From: Streptomyces scabichelini
Lineage (GTDB): Bacteria; Actinomycetota; Actinomycetes; Streptomycetales; Streptomycetaceae
NCBI RefSeq assembly: GCF_011045015.1
Contig: NZ_JAAKZY010000009.1
Coordinates: 39,843-103,842 of the forward strand
Direction: 5' to 3'
Length of the DNA stretch: 64,000 nucleotides
Shown: positions 26,888 to 35,436 of the stretch, in pieces
Layout of the letters: each line of letters begins with the position of its first letter
Position numbering within the stretch: the stretch's first letter is position 1
Program-made: the position numbers and the translations under genes
The notes under the pieces: generated by a model
Databases searched by the model: none
Seen by the model: the letters and a program-made list of their open reading frames with translations, nothing else
Told to the model about the DNA's origin: nothing

Positions 26888-26936
26888 GGCAGTTCCTCGG
26901 GGTCGGCGGTGACCGCCGCCGACCCCGGGAACTGCC
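26888..26936 (+). terminator. Attenuator-like hairpin between precursor and modification genes
   Basis: Arms 26888-26909 and 26916-26936 pair over 21 bp with one bulged T and a six-base loop. It lies 13 bp behind the precursor stop and 80 bp before the SagB-like gene. Position and strength suggest partial termination or mRNA protection, so that precursor transcript exceeds enzyme transcript, as seen in other RiPP operons. Confidence 0.7.
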
Positions 26937-27015
26937 GGGCCGGGAGAGCGTAGAGAACAGCAGATCCTTGTCGAGAACAGCAGATTCTTTTCGCCTCGGA
27001 ACCTGGAGGGGTCCA

Positions 27016-28014
27016 GTGGCGCGCGACTTTCAAGATTCCGGTGCCGCCGACATGCGCCGAGCGGCAACATTCACGAATTCCTATCGTGGACTCCAACCGT
27101 GGTTCACGGCGACCGGACTGAGGAATCATGAATTGCGTTTCCGGTCGCTGGGCCAGGCCGACGGTCCGCGTCCGGCGGAGGATTTTCTGCTGGCTTCCCG
27201 GATCCGCCGGGAGGATGCCCGGGTCCTGGCGTCCACCCGACCGTATTTCACCGACTCCGGGCTGACCACGGTGTCCCTGATCGGCTCCGACACGGTGGGC
27301 CCGCGGCGTGCGGGTGCCGTGCGGCTTCCCGATCCGCTGCCGCTCCGGGCCCGGCTGGACGAGGTGCTCGCCCGCCGCCGCAGCCGGCGCCGGTTCTCCG
27401 GGGGCCCCACCGACCTGGCTCACCTGGCCACCCTGCTGCGCGCCACCGCCGGCCGGACGGGCCGCGGTCATGTCGCACTGAGCGGCGGCGGCGAGGTGGT
27501 GATGCCGTATCACACCGCCCCGTCCGGAGGCGGGCTGCGTCCGGTTGCCGTGTACATCGCCCCTCTGCGGGTCGAGGGCCTGGACACCGGCATGCTGCGG
27601 TACGACGACCGGAGTGACGTTCTCGTGCCACTGGCCGGATCCGCCGACGCCCGGCAGCTGCTGGACACCTGCTTGTCCCCGCCCGACCTGGACCATCTGC
27701 GGGAGGCGGCGGCGGTCGTCCTCTTCGTGGGCCGCCCCTGGCGCAGCATGCGCAAGTACGGCGAGCGAGGGGTGCGCTTCCTGCTTCTGGAGGCCGGAGC
27801 CATGGCGGAGCACCTGCACCTGAGCGCGGAAGCTCTCGGTCTGGGCAGCGTCGCCTGCGGCAGCCTCTGCGACGACGAGGTGCACCGGATCGCCGGCCTG
27901 GACGGACTGTACGAACTCCTGGTCCACGTGGTCGTCGTGGGATGCCGTCCCGACGGCGAAGGCGACGCGGCGCCAAGTCCGCGCAGTACGGCAGAGGGTG
28001 GAGGAGGCGAATAA
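27016..28014 (+). CDS. SagB-like nitroreductase-fold azoline dehydrogenase
   Basis: A 332-residue FMN-dependent dehydrogenase that would oxidise azolines to azoles. GTG at 27016 was preferred because GGAGGGG lies five bases upstream; a TTG at 26968 is possible. The family features are RRSRRRFSGGPTDLAHLATLL, the TAPSGGGLRPVAVYI strand and the KYGERGVRFLLLEAGAMAEH block with the Lys-Tyr pair typical of SagB/McbC enzymes, then LGLGSVACGS. It is followed two bases later by the SagC-like gene. With no Cys in the precursor, the products would be oxazole-type rings. Confidence 0.88.
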   Translation: MARDFQDSGAADMRRAATFTNSYRGLQPWFTATGLRNHELRFRSLGQADGPRPAEDFLLASRIRREDARVLASTRPYFTDSGLTTVSLIGSDTVGPRRAGAVRLPDPLPLRARLDEVLARRRSRRRFSGGPTDLAHLATLLRATAGRTGRGHVALSGGGEVVMPYHTAPSGGGLRPVAVYIAPLRVEGLDTGMLRYDDRSDVLVPLAGSADARQLLDTCLSPPDLDHLREAAAVVLFVGRPWRSMRKYGERGVRFLLLEAGAMAEHLHLSAEALGLGSVACGSLCDDEVHRIAGLDGLYELLVHVVVVGCRPDGEGDAAPSPRSTAEGGGGE

Positions 28015-28016
28015 CG

Positions 28017-29057
28017 ATGACGGATGGCTGCTACCGCGTCAAACGGCACTTCTCGGTGGTCGTGCACAGCCCGGACCGGGTCGAGTTCCGGGACGGGGTG
28101 TGGAACGCCCGGTCGGCGCTGGTCGACGACAAGGGGGCCAGTGGCAGGCTGGCCGCGGTCGTGGCGGCTCTCGACGGCACTCGCACACCGGCGGAGGCGG
28201 CCGACGTGGCGCAGGCGCCGCAGGCCGAGGTCCAGGCCGTCCTCGACCACCTGAAGGACCTGGACGTCCTGGAGGACGCGCCGGACAACTACACCGACCA
28301 CTACCTGGACCTGATCAGCGGGCGCGGCCCGCAACCGCGGGAGACGCCTCCGGTGGTGCTGGTGGGCAGCGCCCGGCTGTGCGCCTCGGTCGGTGCCACC
28401 GTCACGGCCGCGCTGCCCTCGGCCAAGGTGGTGGAAGGCGGGCCCGATCACCCGCTGGCGGCACCCGGCCCCGCCGAGGCCGCGTGGCTGGAGGACGGCC
28501 TGGAGTTCCACCGGGCGATGGACCGGTTCGCGGACCTGACGGGCTCCTTCGTCGTCCTCCTGGACGAGGTGGTCGACCCGCTGCGCGCCCAACTGGTCAA
28601 CCGTGTCTGCGGGCACCACGACATCCCCTGGCTCTACGCCGCCGCCGACGGGCCGTTCGCCACCGTGGGCCCCCTCGTGGTGCCGGGGCGCACCGCGTGC
28701 TGGGAGTGCTACGAGACCCGAGTGTGGATGAACCTGCGCGAGTCGGCGTCGTACCAGCGATACAAAGCGGCCCTGGCACAAGGCGCCGTCGCACCGCCGG
28801 ACTGCTCGCTCCAGCCGGTCCTGGCCCAGCTGCTGACCGCGCACACGGCTCCGGAAGTCCTGTCCTTCGCCACCACCGGAACGGCCGTCACCGCCTCACA
28901 GGTTCTGGCGCTGTACCTGCCGACCATGGAGTTCGCCGTCAACGAGGTGCTCCGCGTTCCCGGCTGCCCGGCCTGCGCCCCGGCACCCGAACGCGACGAC
29001 CGCGAACTGTACTTCGACCTGCGCGCACTGCGAGAGCCACAGGAGGAGCGGGCATGA
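28017..29057 (+). CDS. SagC/ocin-ThiF-like cyclodehydratase partner (leader-binding protein)
   Basis: A 346-residue E1-like partner of the YcaO enzyme. Residues 1-90 form a RiPP-recognition-element-like winged helix (YRVKRHFSVVVHSPDRVEF, LDHLKDLDVLED) that should bind the precursor leader. The rest is a degenerate ThiF/E1 fold with a zinc site of two Cys pairs, CWECYETR and CPACAP. The stop overlaps the YcaO ATG (ATGA), consistent with equal synthesis of the complex. It lacks an evident ATP-binding glycine loop, as expected when the YcaO protein performs ATP activation. Confidence 0.87.
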   Translation: MTDGCYRVKRHFSVVVHSPDRVEFRDGVWNARSALVDDKGASGRLAAVVAALDGTRTPAEAADVAQAPQAEVQAVLDHLKDLDVLEDAPDNYTDHYLDLISGRGPQPRETPPVVLVGSARLCASVGATVTAALPSAKVVEGGPDHPLAAPGPAEAAWLEDGLEFHRAMDRFADLTGSFVVLLDEVVDPLRAQLVNRVCGHHDIPWLYAAADGPFATVGPLVVPGRTACWECYETRVWMNLRESASYQRYKAALAQGAVAPPDCSLQPVLAQLLTAHTAPEVLSFATTGTAVTASQVLALYLPTMEFAVNEVLRVPGCPACAPAPERDDRELYFDLRALREPQEERA

Positions 29058-30547
29058 CGGCACCCCACCTCGACGACGTGCGGCCACCTCACCTCGACCA
29101 GGTGCGGCCACCTCACCTCGACGACATACGACCGGCTCACCTCAGCGGTATGCGGCTGACGGCCGCTCGGCGCGCGGCGGGCCGTGATCCGCGGATCGCC
29201 CGTCTGACCCGGCGCGTGCTGAGCCCCTGGTGCGGGCTGAGCCAGTCCATGGGGTTCATCCTCCGTGGCACCGACGAGCCCCGGTTCATCATCTCCGGAG
29301 CCCAGCTCACCGGCGTCCATGTGCTCCTCGGACGCGCCCGAGCGAACACGTACCACATCGGTGGCGTCGGTGTCTTCCGCGACGAGGCCGTGATCCGCAG
29401 CATCGGGGAGACGATCGAGCGGTACGGGCAGCTCGTCGCTCCGGTGAGCGGCAGGTACGAGACCCGCTTCACCAGTTACCGACAGTTGCGCGCGGCGGGA
29501 GAGACCGCCCTGCCCACCCCGGACACCCCCTCCTTCTCCGCCGAGCAGTACGCCGACGAACACTTCCCCTACCGGCCGCTCGACGCCGACGCGCCGCTGA
29601 CCTGGGTCCGCTGTCCGACACTCGCCGACGCCACCGATGACGGCGGCACCGGTGACGGCGGTGACGGTGACGGCGGCACGGTGTGGGTGCCGGCCCAACT
29701 GCTGTTCATCGGCTACCAACTGCGCGTCAAGGACGGCGAACCGTGGCTGAGTTCGGCCATCACCACCGGCAGCGCCGCCCACACCGACCCGGCCCGTGCG
29801 CTGCGCAGCGCACTGCTGGAGATGATCCAGCTCGACGGGGCCATGGGTCACTGGTACTCGGGAAGCACGGCGCCGCGCATCGTACTCGACGACCGCACCC
29901 GGGCCCTGGAATCCGTTCTCGACTCGCATGTCGGGCACGGGCCGTACACGCCGGACTTCCACTGGATACCGGTGCCGGGCTTCGACGTGCGCGCGGTGGC
30001 GTGCGTCATGCGCGGCAACCGTGACGCGGGGCTCGGCTCCGCCGTGGGTCTTGGCATCGACACACGGCTCGACGTCGCCATGTACAAGGCGCTGCTGGAG
30101 GCGTCGGCCACCGTGCAGCTCGCCAAGATGCTCGCTATATCACCGGAGTTGGTGGTGGGCGCCGTACAGGACGTGTCGGACGACCCCGCCCGGATGCTCG
30201 ATCTCGATTCCAACGTGGCCCATTACGCCGACCCGTCACATCAGGACCCGATCGATCGGCGCTTTCCGCGCGACGTGTCGGTGCCCGCCCGCGAGCTGCC
30301 GCCGGACGACACCGGCCCGGTCGACGGGCAGATCACCGGGCTCCTCGACCAGTTCAGGGCGGCCGGGATCCGGCTGGCCGTCGCGGACTGCACCACGCCG
30401 GACATCGCCGATCTCGGATTCGTCGTGACGCGGGTGTGGAGCCCGGACCTGCTGCTGCTCTGCCTCCCCTCGGCCCCGCCGACGCGCCACCCGCGATTCG
30501 CGTCGTACGGCGGCGCCCGGTACGCCGACCCGCACCCCTACGCCTGA
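29054..30547 (+). CDS. YcaO-domain cyclodehydratase (SagD-like)
   Basis: A 497-residue YcaO enzyme, the ATP-dependent catalyst that turns Ser/Thr into (methyl)oxazolines. ATP/Mg-binding elements are visible: SIGETIERYG (near residue 116), ALLEMIQLDGAMGHWY (near 255), and the short C-terminal proline-type tail PHPYA. The N-terminus carries four tandem copies of an eight-residue unit like PHLDDVRP (residues 4-35), absent from typical members. An acidic Gly/Asp-rich loop (GGTGDGGDGDGG) interrupts the middle. The next gene starts one base after the stop. Confidence 0.9.
   Translation: MTAPHLDDVRPPHLDQVRPPHLDDIRPAHLSGMRLTAARRAAGRDPRIARLTRRVLSPWCGLSQSMGFILRGTDEPRFIISGAQLTGVHVLLGRARANTYHIGGVGVFRDEAVIRSIGETIERYGQLVAPVSGRYETRFTSYRQLRAAGETALPTPDTPSFSAEQYADEHFPYRPLDADAPLTWVRCPTLADATDDGGTGDGGDGDGGTVWVPAQLLFIGYQLRVKDGEPWLSSAITTGSAAHTDPARALRSALLEMIQLDGAMGHWYSGSTAPRIVLDDRTRALESVLDSHVGHGPYTPDFHWIPVPGFDVRAVACVMRGNRDAGLGSAVGLGIDTRLDVAMYKALLEASATVQLAKMLAISPELVVGAVQDVSDDPARMLDLDSNVAHYADPSHQDPIDRRFPRDVSVPARELPPDDTGPVDGQITGLLDQFRAAGIRLAVADCTTPDIADLGFVVTRVWSPDLLLLCLPSAPPTRHPRFASYGGARYADPHPYA
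29063..29158 (+). repeat. Four 24-bp tandem repeats in the YcaO N-terminus
   Basis: Four consecutive 24-bp units encode PHLDDVRP, PHLDQVRP, PHLDDIRP and AHLSGMRL. The first three are nearly identical at DNA level, the fourth is degraded. This points to recent slipped-strand expansion of a coding segment. Confidence 0.85.
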
Positions 30548-30548
30548 G

Positions 30549-31349
30549 ATGCGCGGCCTGATTCCCTACGGGGTCGCGCTGCTGGCCCTCTACGGCACCG
30601 CGGCCCGGTCCATCGCGGCACAGGTGCACGCGCGTTGGCTGGCCGACCGGGGGATTCATCCACTGCCCGCGTACGGCGCGGTGCTGTCCACGGTGGCCTG
30701 CGCGGGAGGCTGGTACCTGGGCATCGGTGCGTGGCTGCCGGACGGTGCGGCAGCCGTGGTGGTGGCCCTCGCGGTGGGCGGCGGCACGGGCGTGGCGGCC
30801 GTTGTCGGGGACCGGTGGTGCGTGCACCAGTGCGGGAAACGGCGGCGGGCTCCGTACGCGTCGTACGCACCGTCCTCGTCGACCCGGTCCCGGCCGGCGG
30901 GCGCGGCGGCCGGCCACGAGCCGGCCGAGGGCGGTCGCTGGGGGATCCCGTTGGCCCGGGAGCGGTGGTACCACTGGGCCCGGTCGGCGGCGGGCGCACG
31001 GTGGGGGCCCGGCGGCCTCACCACGCTGGCCGTCCTGGAGGAACTGGTCTACCGCGGTGTGCTGTCGGCCCTGTGCCTGCGGCTGCCCGCGCCGCCGGCG
31101 GCCGTGGCGCTTGCAGCGGTCACCGTCGCCTTCGGCTTGTCGCACGCGTACGGGGGGTGGCCCCAGGCCCTCGCCAAGTCGGTCGTGGGCGCGCTGTTCC
31201 TGGGCGCCGCGGCGACCGCCACGCTGCTCGCGGCCGTGACCGCGCACGTGCTGTTCAACCTCGCCGCCTGCTTCCCCGTCCACACCGGGTACACCGGGGC
31301 GGCCCGTGCGGGAGCGATGCCGCGCGAGACGGCGGGTGAGGGGCGATGA
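30549..31349 (+). CDS. CPBP-family membrane protease (SagE-like)
   Basis: A 266-residue polytopic membrane protein. The three CPBP/Abi motifs are present in order: LEELVYRG (paired Glu and Arg), FGLSHAYGG, and HVLFN. Such proteins are intramembrane proteases or binding proteins. SagE of streptolysin S belongs to this family and is proposed to cleave the leader peptide or give immunity. It follows the YcaO gene with one base between and overlaps the next gene by four bases. A hydrophilic Arg/Ser/Pro loop (residues 100-140) separates the N-terminal helices from the protease core. Confidence 0.85.
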   Translation: MRGLIPYGVALLALYGTAARSIAAQVHARWLADRGIHPLPAYGAVLSTVACAGGWYLGIGAWLPDGAAAVVVALAVGGGTGVAAVVGDRWCVHQCGKRRRAPYASYAPSSSTRSRPAGAAAGHEPAEGGRWGIPLARERWYHWARSAAGARWGPGGLTTLAVLEELVYRGVLSALCLRLPAPPAAVALAAVTVAFGLSHAYGGWPQALAKSVVGALFLGAAATATLLAAVTAHVLFNLAACFPVHTGYTGAARAGAMPRETAGEGR

Positions 31350-32095
31350 CCCCCGTGACCGCCGTGACCGCGGTCGGCTGCCTGGTCGTGCTCGTCGGCT
31401 GCCACGTACGACTGCTGAGGCCGAAGGACGGGCGCGAGCACGGGACGCGAGCGTGGCGGCGACTCGCGGTCCTGACCGCGGCTCAGGCGGTGCTGCTCGT
31501 GGTCATGGCGCTGCTCGTCCTGCCTTCCCTGGAGCGTGGCGCGGACCTGTCCGCCTTCCTGAGGCCTGGCGGCGCGGCAGGGGTCGCCCTGTCCCTGCTG
31601 ACGGGCCTTGCCCTCGGCGTGGGGGAGGCGATGGCGGTGAGCTTCGTCTTCGGGACCGTCACTGGCGTGGTGGGCGCGCTCGCCGGCCGCCGTGGCGGTC
31701 GGCGGACGCCGCAGATGCCGTACGATCCGCCGGGCTGGCTGGCCACCGTCTCGTGCGGCTGGCAGCCCGCCGCCGTGCGGGTCGCGGAGGACGGCCCGCG
31801 CCTCCTCGCCCTGCCTCTCCTCGCCGGTTACCTGACCGTGCAGGAGCTGATCGTCCGGGGAGCGTTCCCCGTGCTTCTGGCCGGGCTGCCCGTCTGGATC
31901 GCGACGATCTGCTCCGTGGCGCTGTACGCCCTCGTACAGACCGCCGGGGCACGCCGCGGCGTCGAGCTGGTGTATCCGCTGACCTTCGCCGCGGTGGTGG
32001 GAACCACGCACTCCGTCCTCGCCGCGACGACGAGTGCCGCGCTCCCGCTGGTGGTGGCGGCCGTGGCCGCCTTCGCCTACGTGACCATGGCCTGA
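31346..32095 (+). CDS. Second, divergent CPBP-like membrane protein
   Basis: A 249-residue protein with six or so hydrophobic helices. The place of the first CPBP motif reads VQELIVRG, so the leading Glu of the EE pair is Gln, and only TTHSVLAA vaguely recalls the second motif. It is therefore either a catalytically weakened paralogue of the preceding gene or an unrelated membrane protein. ATG overlaps the upstream stop. It may act as partner or immunity protein to the first CPBP protein; this is inference from coupling alone. Confidence 0.7.
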   Translation: MTPVTAVTAVGCLVVLVGCHVRLLRPKDGREHGTRAWRRLAVLTAAQAVLLVVMALLVLPSLERGADLSAFLRPGGAAGVALSLLTGLALGVGEAMAVSFVFGTVTGVVGALAGRRGGRRTPQMPYDPPGWLATVSCGWQPAAVRVAEDGPRLLALPLLAGYLTVQELIVRGAFPVLLAGLPVWIATICSVALYALVQTAGARRGVELVYPLTFAAVVGTTHSVLAATTSAALPLVVAAVAAFAYVTMA

Positions 32096-32164
32096 CCGTG
32101 GCGAGGCAGGCCCCGTTCAGGCCCCGTTCATGCAGCGACAAGCAGCGAGACGAGGAGCCCCTCC

Positions 32165-33433
32165 ATGACCGCTCTGCTCACCCGAACCCCCGTGGCTCGC
32201 GTCGACGAGCCGATCGACCTCCACTGCACGGGGCTGCCGCCGCACGGCGAGGCCACCGCCCACGCCGCCTTTCGTTCCGGCGACGGCACGCTCTGGTCCA
32301 CCGAGACCCGTGTCCGTGCCGACGACTCCGGGAACGCCGACATCGGCCGGGCCTTCACCGCGGTCCTGGCCGGGGCGGCGGACGGACTGGGTCTGATGGC
32401 CTCGATGACGGCTCAGCCGGCGGCGGAACCCGTCCGCTACAGCGACATGCTCACCGGCTCCCTGGAACCGCTGGACGTCACCGTGAACGTATGCCTGGAG
32501 GGCCGTGTCACGGCGGAGCGCACCCTGCGGCGCACCTTCCTCGTCGACGGCGTCAAACAGGAGCAGTGGCGAGAGGACCACGTGGCCGATCTGTTCCTCC
32601 CGGAGCACCGGAGCTCCGAACGCCCCGTCGTCGTCCTGGGCGGCGCCTGGGGCGGCTTCGGCTGGAGCAACGAAGTGGCCGCCCTGCTGGCCGCGTCCGG
32701 CCGGCCCGCGCTCGCCGTGTGCTACTTCGACTGGGACGGCGACTACGGGCGCCCCCGCAACATCGTCGAGATCCCGCTGGAGTACGTCGCCACGGCGTGC
32801 GACCGGCTCCTGTCGCGCGCGGACGTCGGCAGCTCCGCGCTGGACCTGGTGGGCATCTCGAAAGGAGCCGAACTCGCCCTGCAGCTTGCCGTGCACCGGG
32901 ACGACGTCAGGAAACTCGTCGCCTACGCACCCACGTCCCACGTCTGGGAGTCCGTCCGCAACGACCCGTCGCTGCCGGCGCGTTCCTCATGGTCGAGCGG
33001 GGGAGCGCCCGTACCCTTCCTCCGGTTCGACGCGGACGACGCCTTCTACCAGGACCTGGACAAGACGCGTCTGCTGCCGTTCCACGAGCGCGCCCTCGCC
33101 CAGGTGTCCCCGCACAGCCCGGCGCGCATACCGGTCGAGCGCATCACCGCCGACACGCTCCTGATCGCGCTGCGCCGCGACAACCTCTGGCCGTCCGCCG
33201 CCATGGCCCGGGCCATCGCACGCACCATGCGCCGGCACGGTCGGCCCGTACGGGAACTGATGCTCGAAGCGATAGGACACACCCTCTTCGTTCCCGGGCT
33301 GCCCGCCAACTCGGTCGACGACACGGCCGCGGCCAGTGCCCGCGCGGACCGCCGCAGCTGGGAGGCGCTCCACGGGCACCTCGGCGGCCAGCAGACGCAC
33401 TTCGGCGGCCAGGAATCGCACCTCGGCGGCTAG
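32165..33433 (+). CDS. BAAT/acyl-CoA thioester hydrolase-type alpha/beta hydrolase
   Basis: A 422-residue protein with the two-part layout of BAAT-like enzymes: a beta-rich N-terminal domain (about 1-150; DEPIDLHCTGLPPHGEATAH) and an alpha/beta hydrolase domain. The nucleophile elbow is GISKGAELAL (Ser), preceded by VVVLGGAWGGFGWSNE, and the late His lies in AIGHTLF. Known relatives move or hydrolyse acyl groups from CoA. In this azole-peptide operon it could acylate, hydrolyse or release a peptide end; nothing in the sequence decides. The C-terminus ends in HLGG-type seven-residue repeats. Confidence 0.82.
   Translation: MTALLTRTPVARVDEPIDLHCTGLPPHGEATAHAAFRSGDGTLWSTETRVRADDSGNADIGRAFTAVLAGAADGLGLMASMTAQPAAEPVRYSDMLTGSLEPLDVTVNVCLEGRVTAERTLRRTFLVDGVKQEQWREDHVADLFLPEHRSSERPVVVLGGAWGGFGWSNEVAALLAASGRPALAVCYFDWDGDYGRPRNIVEIPLEYVATACDRLLSRADVGSSALDLVGISKGAELALQLAVHRDDVRKLVAYAPTSHVWESVRNDPSLPARSSWSSGGAPVPFLRFDADDAFYQDLDKTRLLPFHERALAQVSPHSPARIPVERITADTLLIALRRDNLWPSAAMARAIARTMRRHGRPVRELMLEAIGHTLFVPGLPANSVDDTAAASARADRRSWEALHGHLGGQQTHFGGQESHLGG
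33377..33430 (+). repeat. Short 21-bp repeats at the 3' end of the BAAT-like gene
   Basis: The last 18 codons encode HLGGQQT, HFGGQES and HLGG, two and a half copies of a seven-residue unit with matching DNA (CACCTCGGCGGCCAG-like). A low-complexity tail, probably not part of the hydrolase fold. Confidence 0.75.
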
Positions 33434-33483
33434 GCGGCGCGCGATCCGTGCTCGCCCAGACGTGCGGGTGCTTGTACGCCACT

Positions 33484-33507
33484 TACATACATGTGAGTAT
33501 GTATGTA
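33484..33507. promoter_or_regulatory. AcrR-like operator of the TetR gene
   Basis: TACATAC at 33484-33490 faces GTATGTA at 33497-33503 (repeated again at 33501-33507), giving a palindrome of the TACATACAT...ATGTATGTA type that resembles the E. coli AcrR site. It occupies the place where the ribosome site of the TetR gene should be and touches its start codon, suggesting autorepression and leaderless translation. Confidence 0.6.
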
Positions 33508-34145
33508 TGAGGCGTACCGCAGCCGCCGCCGCGGAGACCCGCGAGGCCGTCATGAACGCGGCCCTGGAGGTCTTCGCCGAAAAGGGATGGGCGGCCACCA
33601 CGCTGGACGAGGTGGCACGGCGCGCGGGAGTGACCCGCGGCGCCGTCTACCACCACGGACACGACAAGCGCTCGCTCCTCGTGTCCGTACTGAAGGAGAA
33701 CTGGCGCACGGTCATGGAGCCGGCGTGGGAGCGGCTGACCGACCGGTCCACGCCGCCACGGGACCGTCTGACCGGGTTCCTGGCCGCCTTCCTGCGGCTG
33801 CTGAGCGAGGACGCCCGCTTTCGCGCCCTGGTCACCGTCACCGTCAGCGTGGCACCGCAGCTGCCCACCGCCGACAGCGATCTCACCGACAAACAGGCCA
33901 CCATCGGCGCCTGGCGGGACGACCTGCGCTCGGTCGCGGCCGAGATCGGGGATCCCCTGCCGTCCGGACTCCGGCCGGATGACGTGGCCTACGCCCTGCT
34001 GACCGTGCTGTACGGAGCCACCACCCTCGCCTCCGGACGGGAGCTGCCCGGCGCCGCCGCCGGCGCGGCCACCCCCGACCTCGCGGCGGCCATCGTCCAT
34101 GGACTGACCGACGAAACCAACAGCTCACCCACAGCAGTCTTATGA
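33507..34145 (+). CDS. TetR-family repressor
   Basis: A 212-residue regulator. The N-terminal helix-turn-helix is typical: ALEVFAEKGWAATTLDEVARRAGVTRGAVYHH, shown here as AEKGWAATTLDEVARRAG then GVTRGAVYHHGHDKRSLL. The C-terminal ligand domain matches the AcrR/MexR-like group of drug-efflux repressors. ATG at 33507 was chosen because it precedes the HTH at normal distance; no ribosome site is seen since the operator lies there. Its stop overlaps the MFS exporter start, so the pair forms a classical sensor-exporter unit. The ligand may be the mature azole peptide. Confidence 0.88.
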   Translation: MRRTAAAAAETREAVMNAALEVFAEKGWAATTLDEVARRAGVTRGAVYHHGHDKRSLLVSVLKENWRTVMEPAWERLTDRSTPPRDRLTGFLAAFLRLLSEDARFRALVTVTVSVAPQLPTADSDLTDKQATIGAWRDDLRSVAAEIGDPLPSGLRPDDVAYALLTVLYGATTLASGRELPGAAAGAATPDLAAAIVHGLTDETNSSPTAVL

Positions 34146-35356
34146 ATACTTCCCTCAGCCGAACCGCCACTCCCGACTCCGCACCAGCCAACCCCAAGTC
34201 CGCCGTCACGGTGGCCTTCCTGGTGCTGTTCACCGACATGCTGGTCTACGGCCTGGCCGTCCCCGTCCTGCCCCGTCTCGCCGTGGACGCGGGCGTCCGG
34301 GCGGGAGCGATCGGCGTGCTGTTCGCCTGCTACGCGGCGGGATTCCTCGCCGGTACTCCTCTGGTGGGGCGGTGGGTGGACCGCGCCGGCCCACGGAACC
34401 CCCTGCTGCTGGGCGTCGCCGGACTGGCCGCCGCGTCCGTGCTGTTCGCACTCAGTGAGCACTTCTGGATGCTGGTCCTGGCCCGGCTGCTCCAGGGCAC
34501 CTCCGCCGCACTGTCCTGGGTCGCGGCTCTGGCGCTGGTCGCGGGCACCACGCCGTTCGCGGAGCGCGGCCGCGCCATGGGCATCGCCATCAGCGGCATG
34601 ACCACGGGCCTGCTGCTGGGGCCACCGCTGGGCGGTCTGCTCGCCGACCACCTCGGGCTGCCCGCCCCCTTCATCATTGCGGCCGCGCTCGCCTGCCTCG
34701 ACGCGCTCGTCTACCTGATGCTCGTCAGGAGCGTTCCGCCGGTCACCGACGACCCGGCGGGGCCACTGGCCGTGCTGCGCGTCCCGGGCTCCCGCGCGGT
34801 GGTCGTCGTCGCGCTGCTCGCCGCGGGCACCATCGCCACCATCGAACCCGTCCTCCCGCTACGGCTGCGGGAAGACCTCGGCGTCGGTTCCTCGGCCACC
34901 GGCCTGCTCTTCGCCATCACGGTCGTCGTGGGTGTGGTGCTCTCCCCGGTGACCGGCAACCTCATCGGCCGGATACGTGTCAATCTGCTGGTCGCCGTCG
35001 GCGCGGTACTGGCGGGCCTGGCCCTCCTGGTGATCGGCGTGGCCACGGAGGTCTGGCACATCGCGGTCGCGATGGCGGTTCTGGGCGTGGCCTACGGGCC
35101 GTTGCTCCAAACCCCGGCCACGACCCTCATGGGCGTACAGGGACAACGTGCCGAACCACCCGCTCTCGGTGCGGCCTACGCCCTGTACAACTTCGCGTTC
35201 GGAGGCGGACTGCTGCTCGGGCCGCTCATCGGCAGCCTCCCGACCCAGGCGTTCGGATTCACCACGGCCATGACCGCCTCCGCAGCCGTCATCGTGATCA
35301 CAGGCTTGCTCAGCGCGGTACGGCTGCCCCGCATCCCCCAAGCGACGTCCGGCTGA
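34142..35356 (+). CDS. MFS drug-efflux transporter (DHA1 type)
   Basis: A 404-residue protein with about 12 hydrophobic helices. The loop between helices 2 and 3 has GRWVDRAGPRNPLL (DHA1 motif A), and helix 5 carries SGMTTGLLLGPPLGGLL (motif C of antiporters), so it should be a proton-drug antiporter of the VMAT/Bcr-like group. It is translationally coupled to the TetR gene (ATGA). Most economical role: export of, or self-protection against, the product of the neighbouring peptide cluster. Confidence 0.87.
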   Translation: MNTSLSRTATPDSAPANPKSAVTVAFLVLFTDMLVYGLAVPVLPRLAVDAGVRAGAIGVLFACYAAGFLAGTPLVGRWVDRAGPRNPLLLGVAGLAAASVLFALSEHFWMLVLARLLQGTSAALSWVAALALVAGTTPFAERGRAMGIAISGMTTGLLLGPPLGGLLADHLGLPAPFIIAAALACLDALVYLMLVRSVPPVTDDPAGPLAVLRVPGSRAVVVVALLAAGTIATIEPVLPLRLREDLGVGSSATGLLFAITVVVGVVLSPVTGNLIGRIRVNLLVAVGAVLAGLALLVIGVATEVWHIAVAMAVLGVAYGPLLQTPATTLMGVQGQRAEPPALGAAYALYNFAFGGGLLLGPLIGSLPTQAFGFTTAMTASAAVIVITGLLSAVRLPRIPQATSG

Positions 35357-35436
35357 CCGGCCGCTCGTACCACCCGGTCCCGGATCGACCCCAACCCACG
35401 ACGGCCACAGGGCCCACTCTGGTGAGGAGGTTCGAC

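Noticed and set aside
27510..28844. 444-codon minus-strand frame
   Set aside because: Antisense to the SagB-like and SagC-like genes; no recognisable domain and composition typical of a shadow frame.
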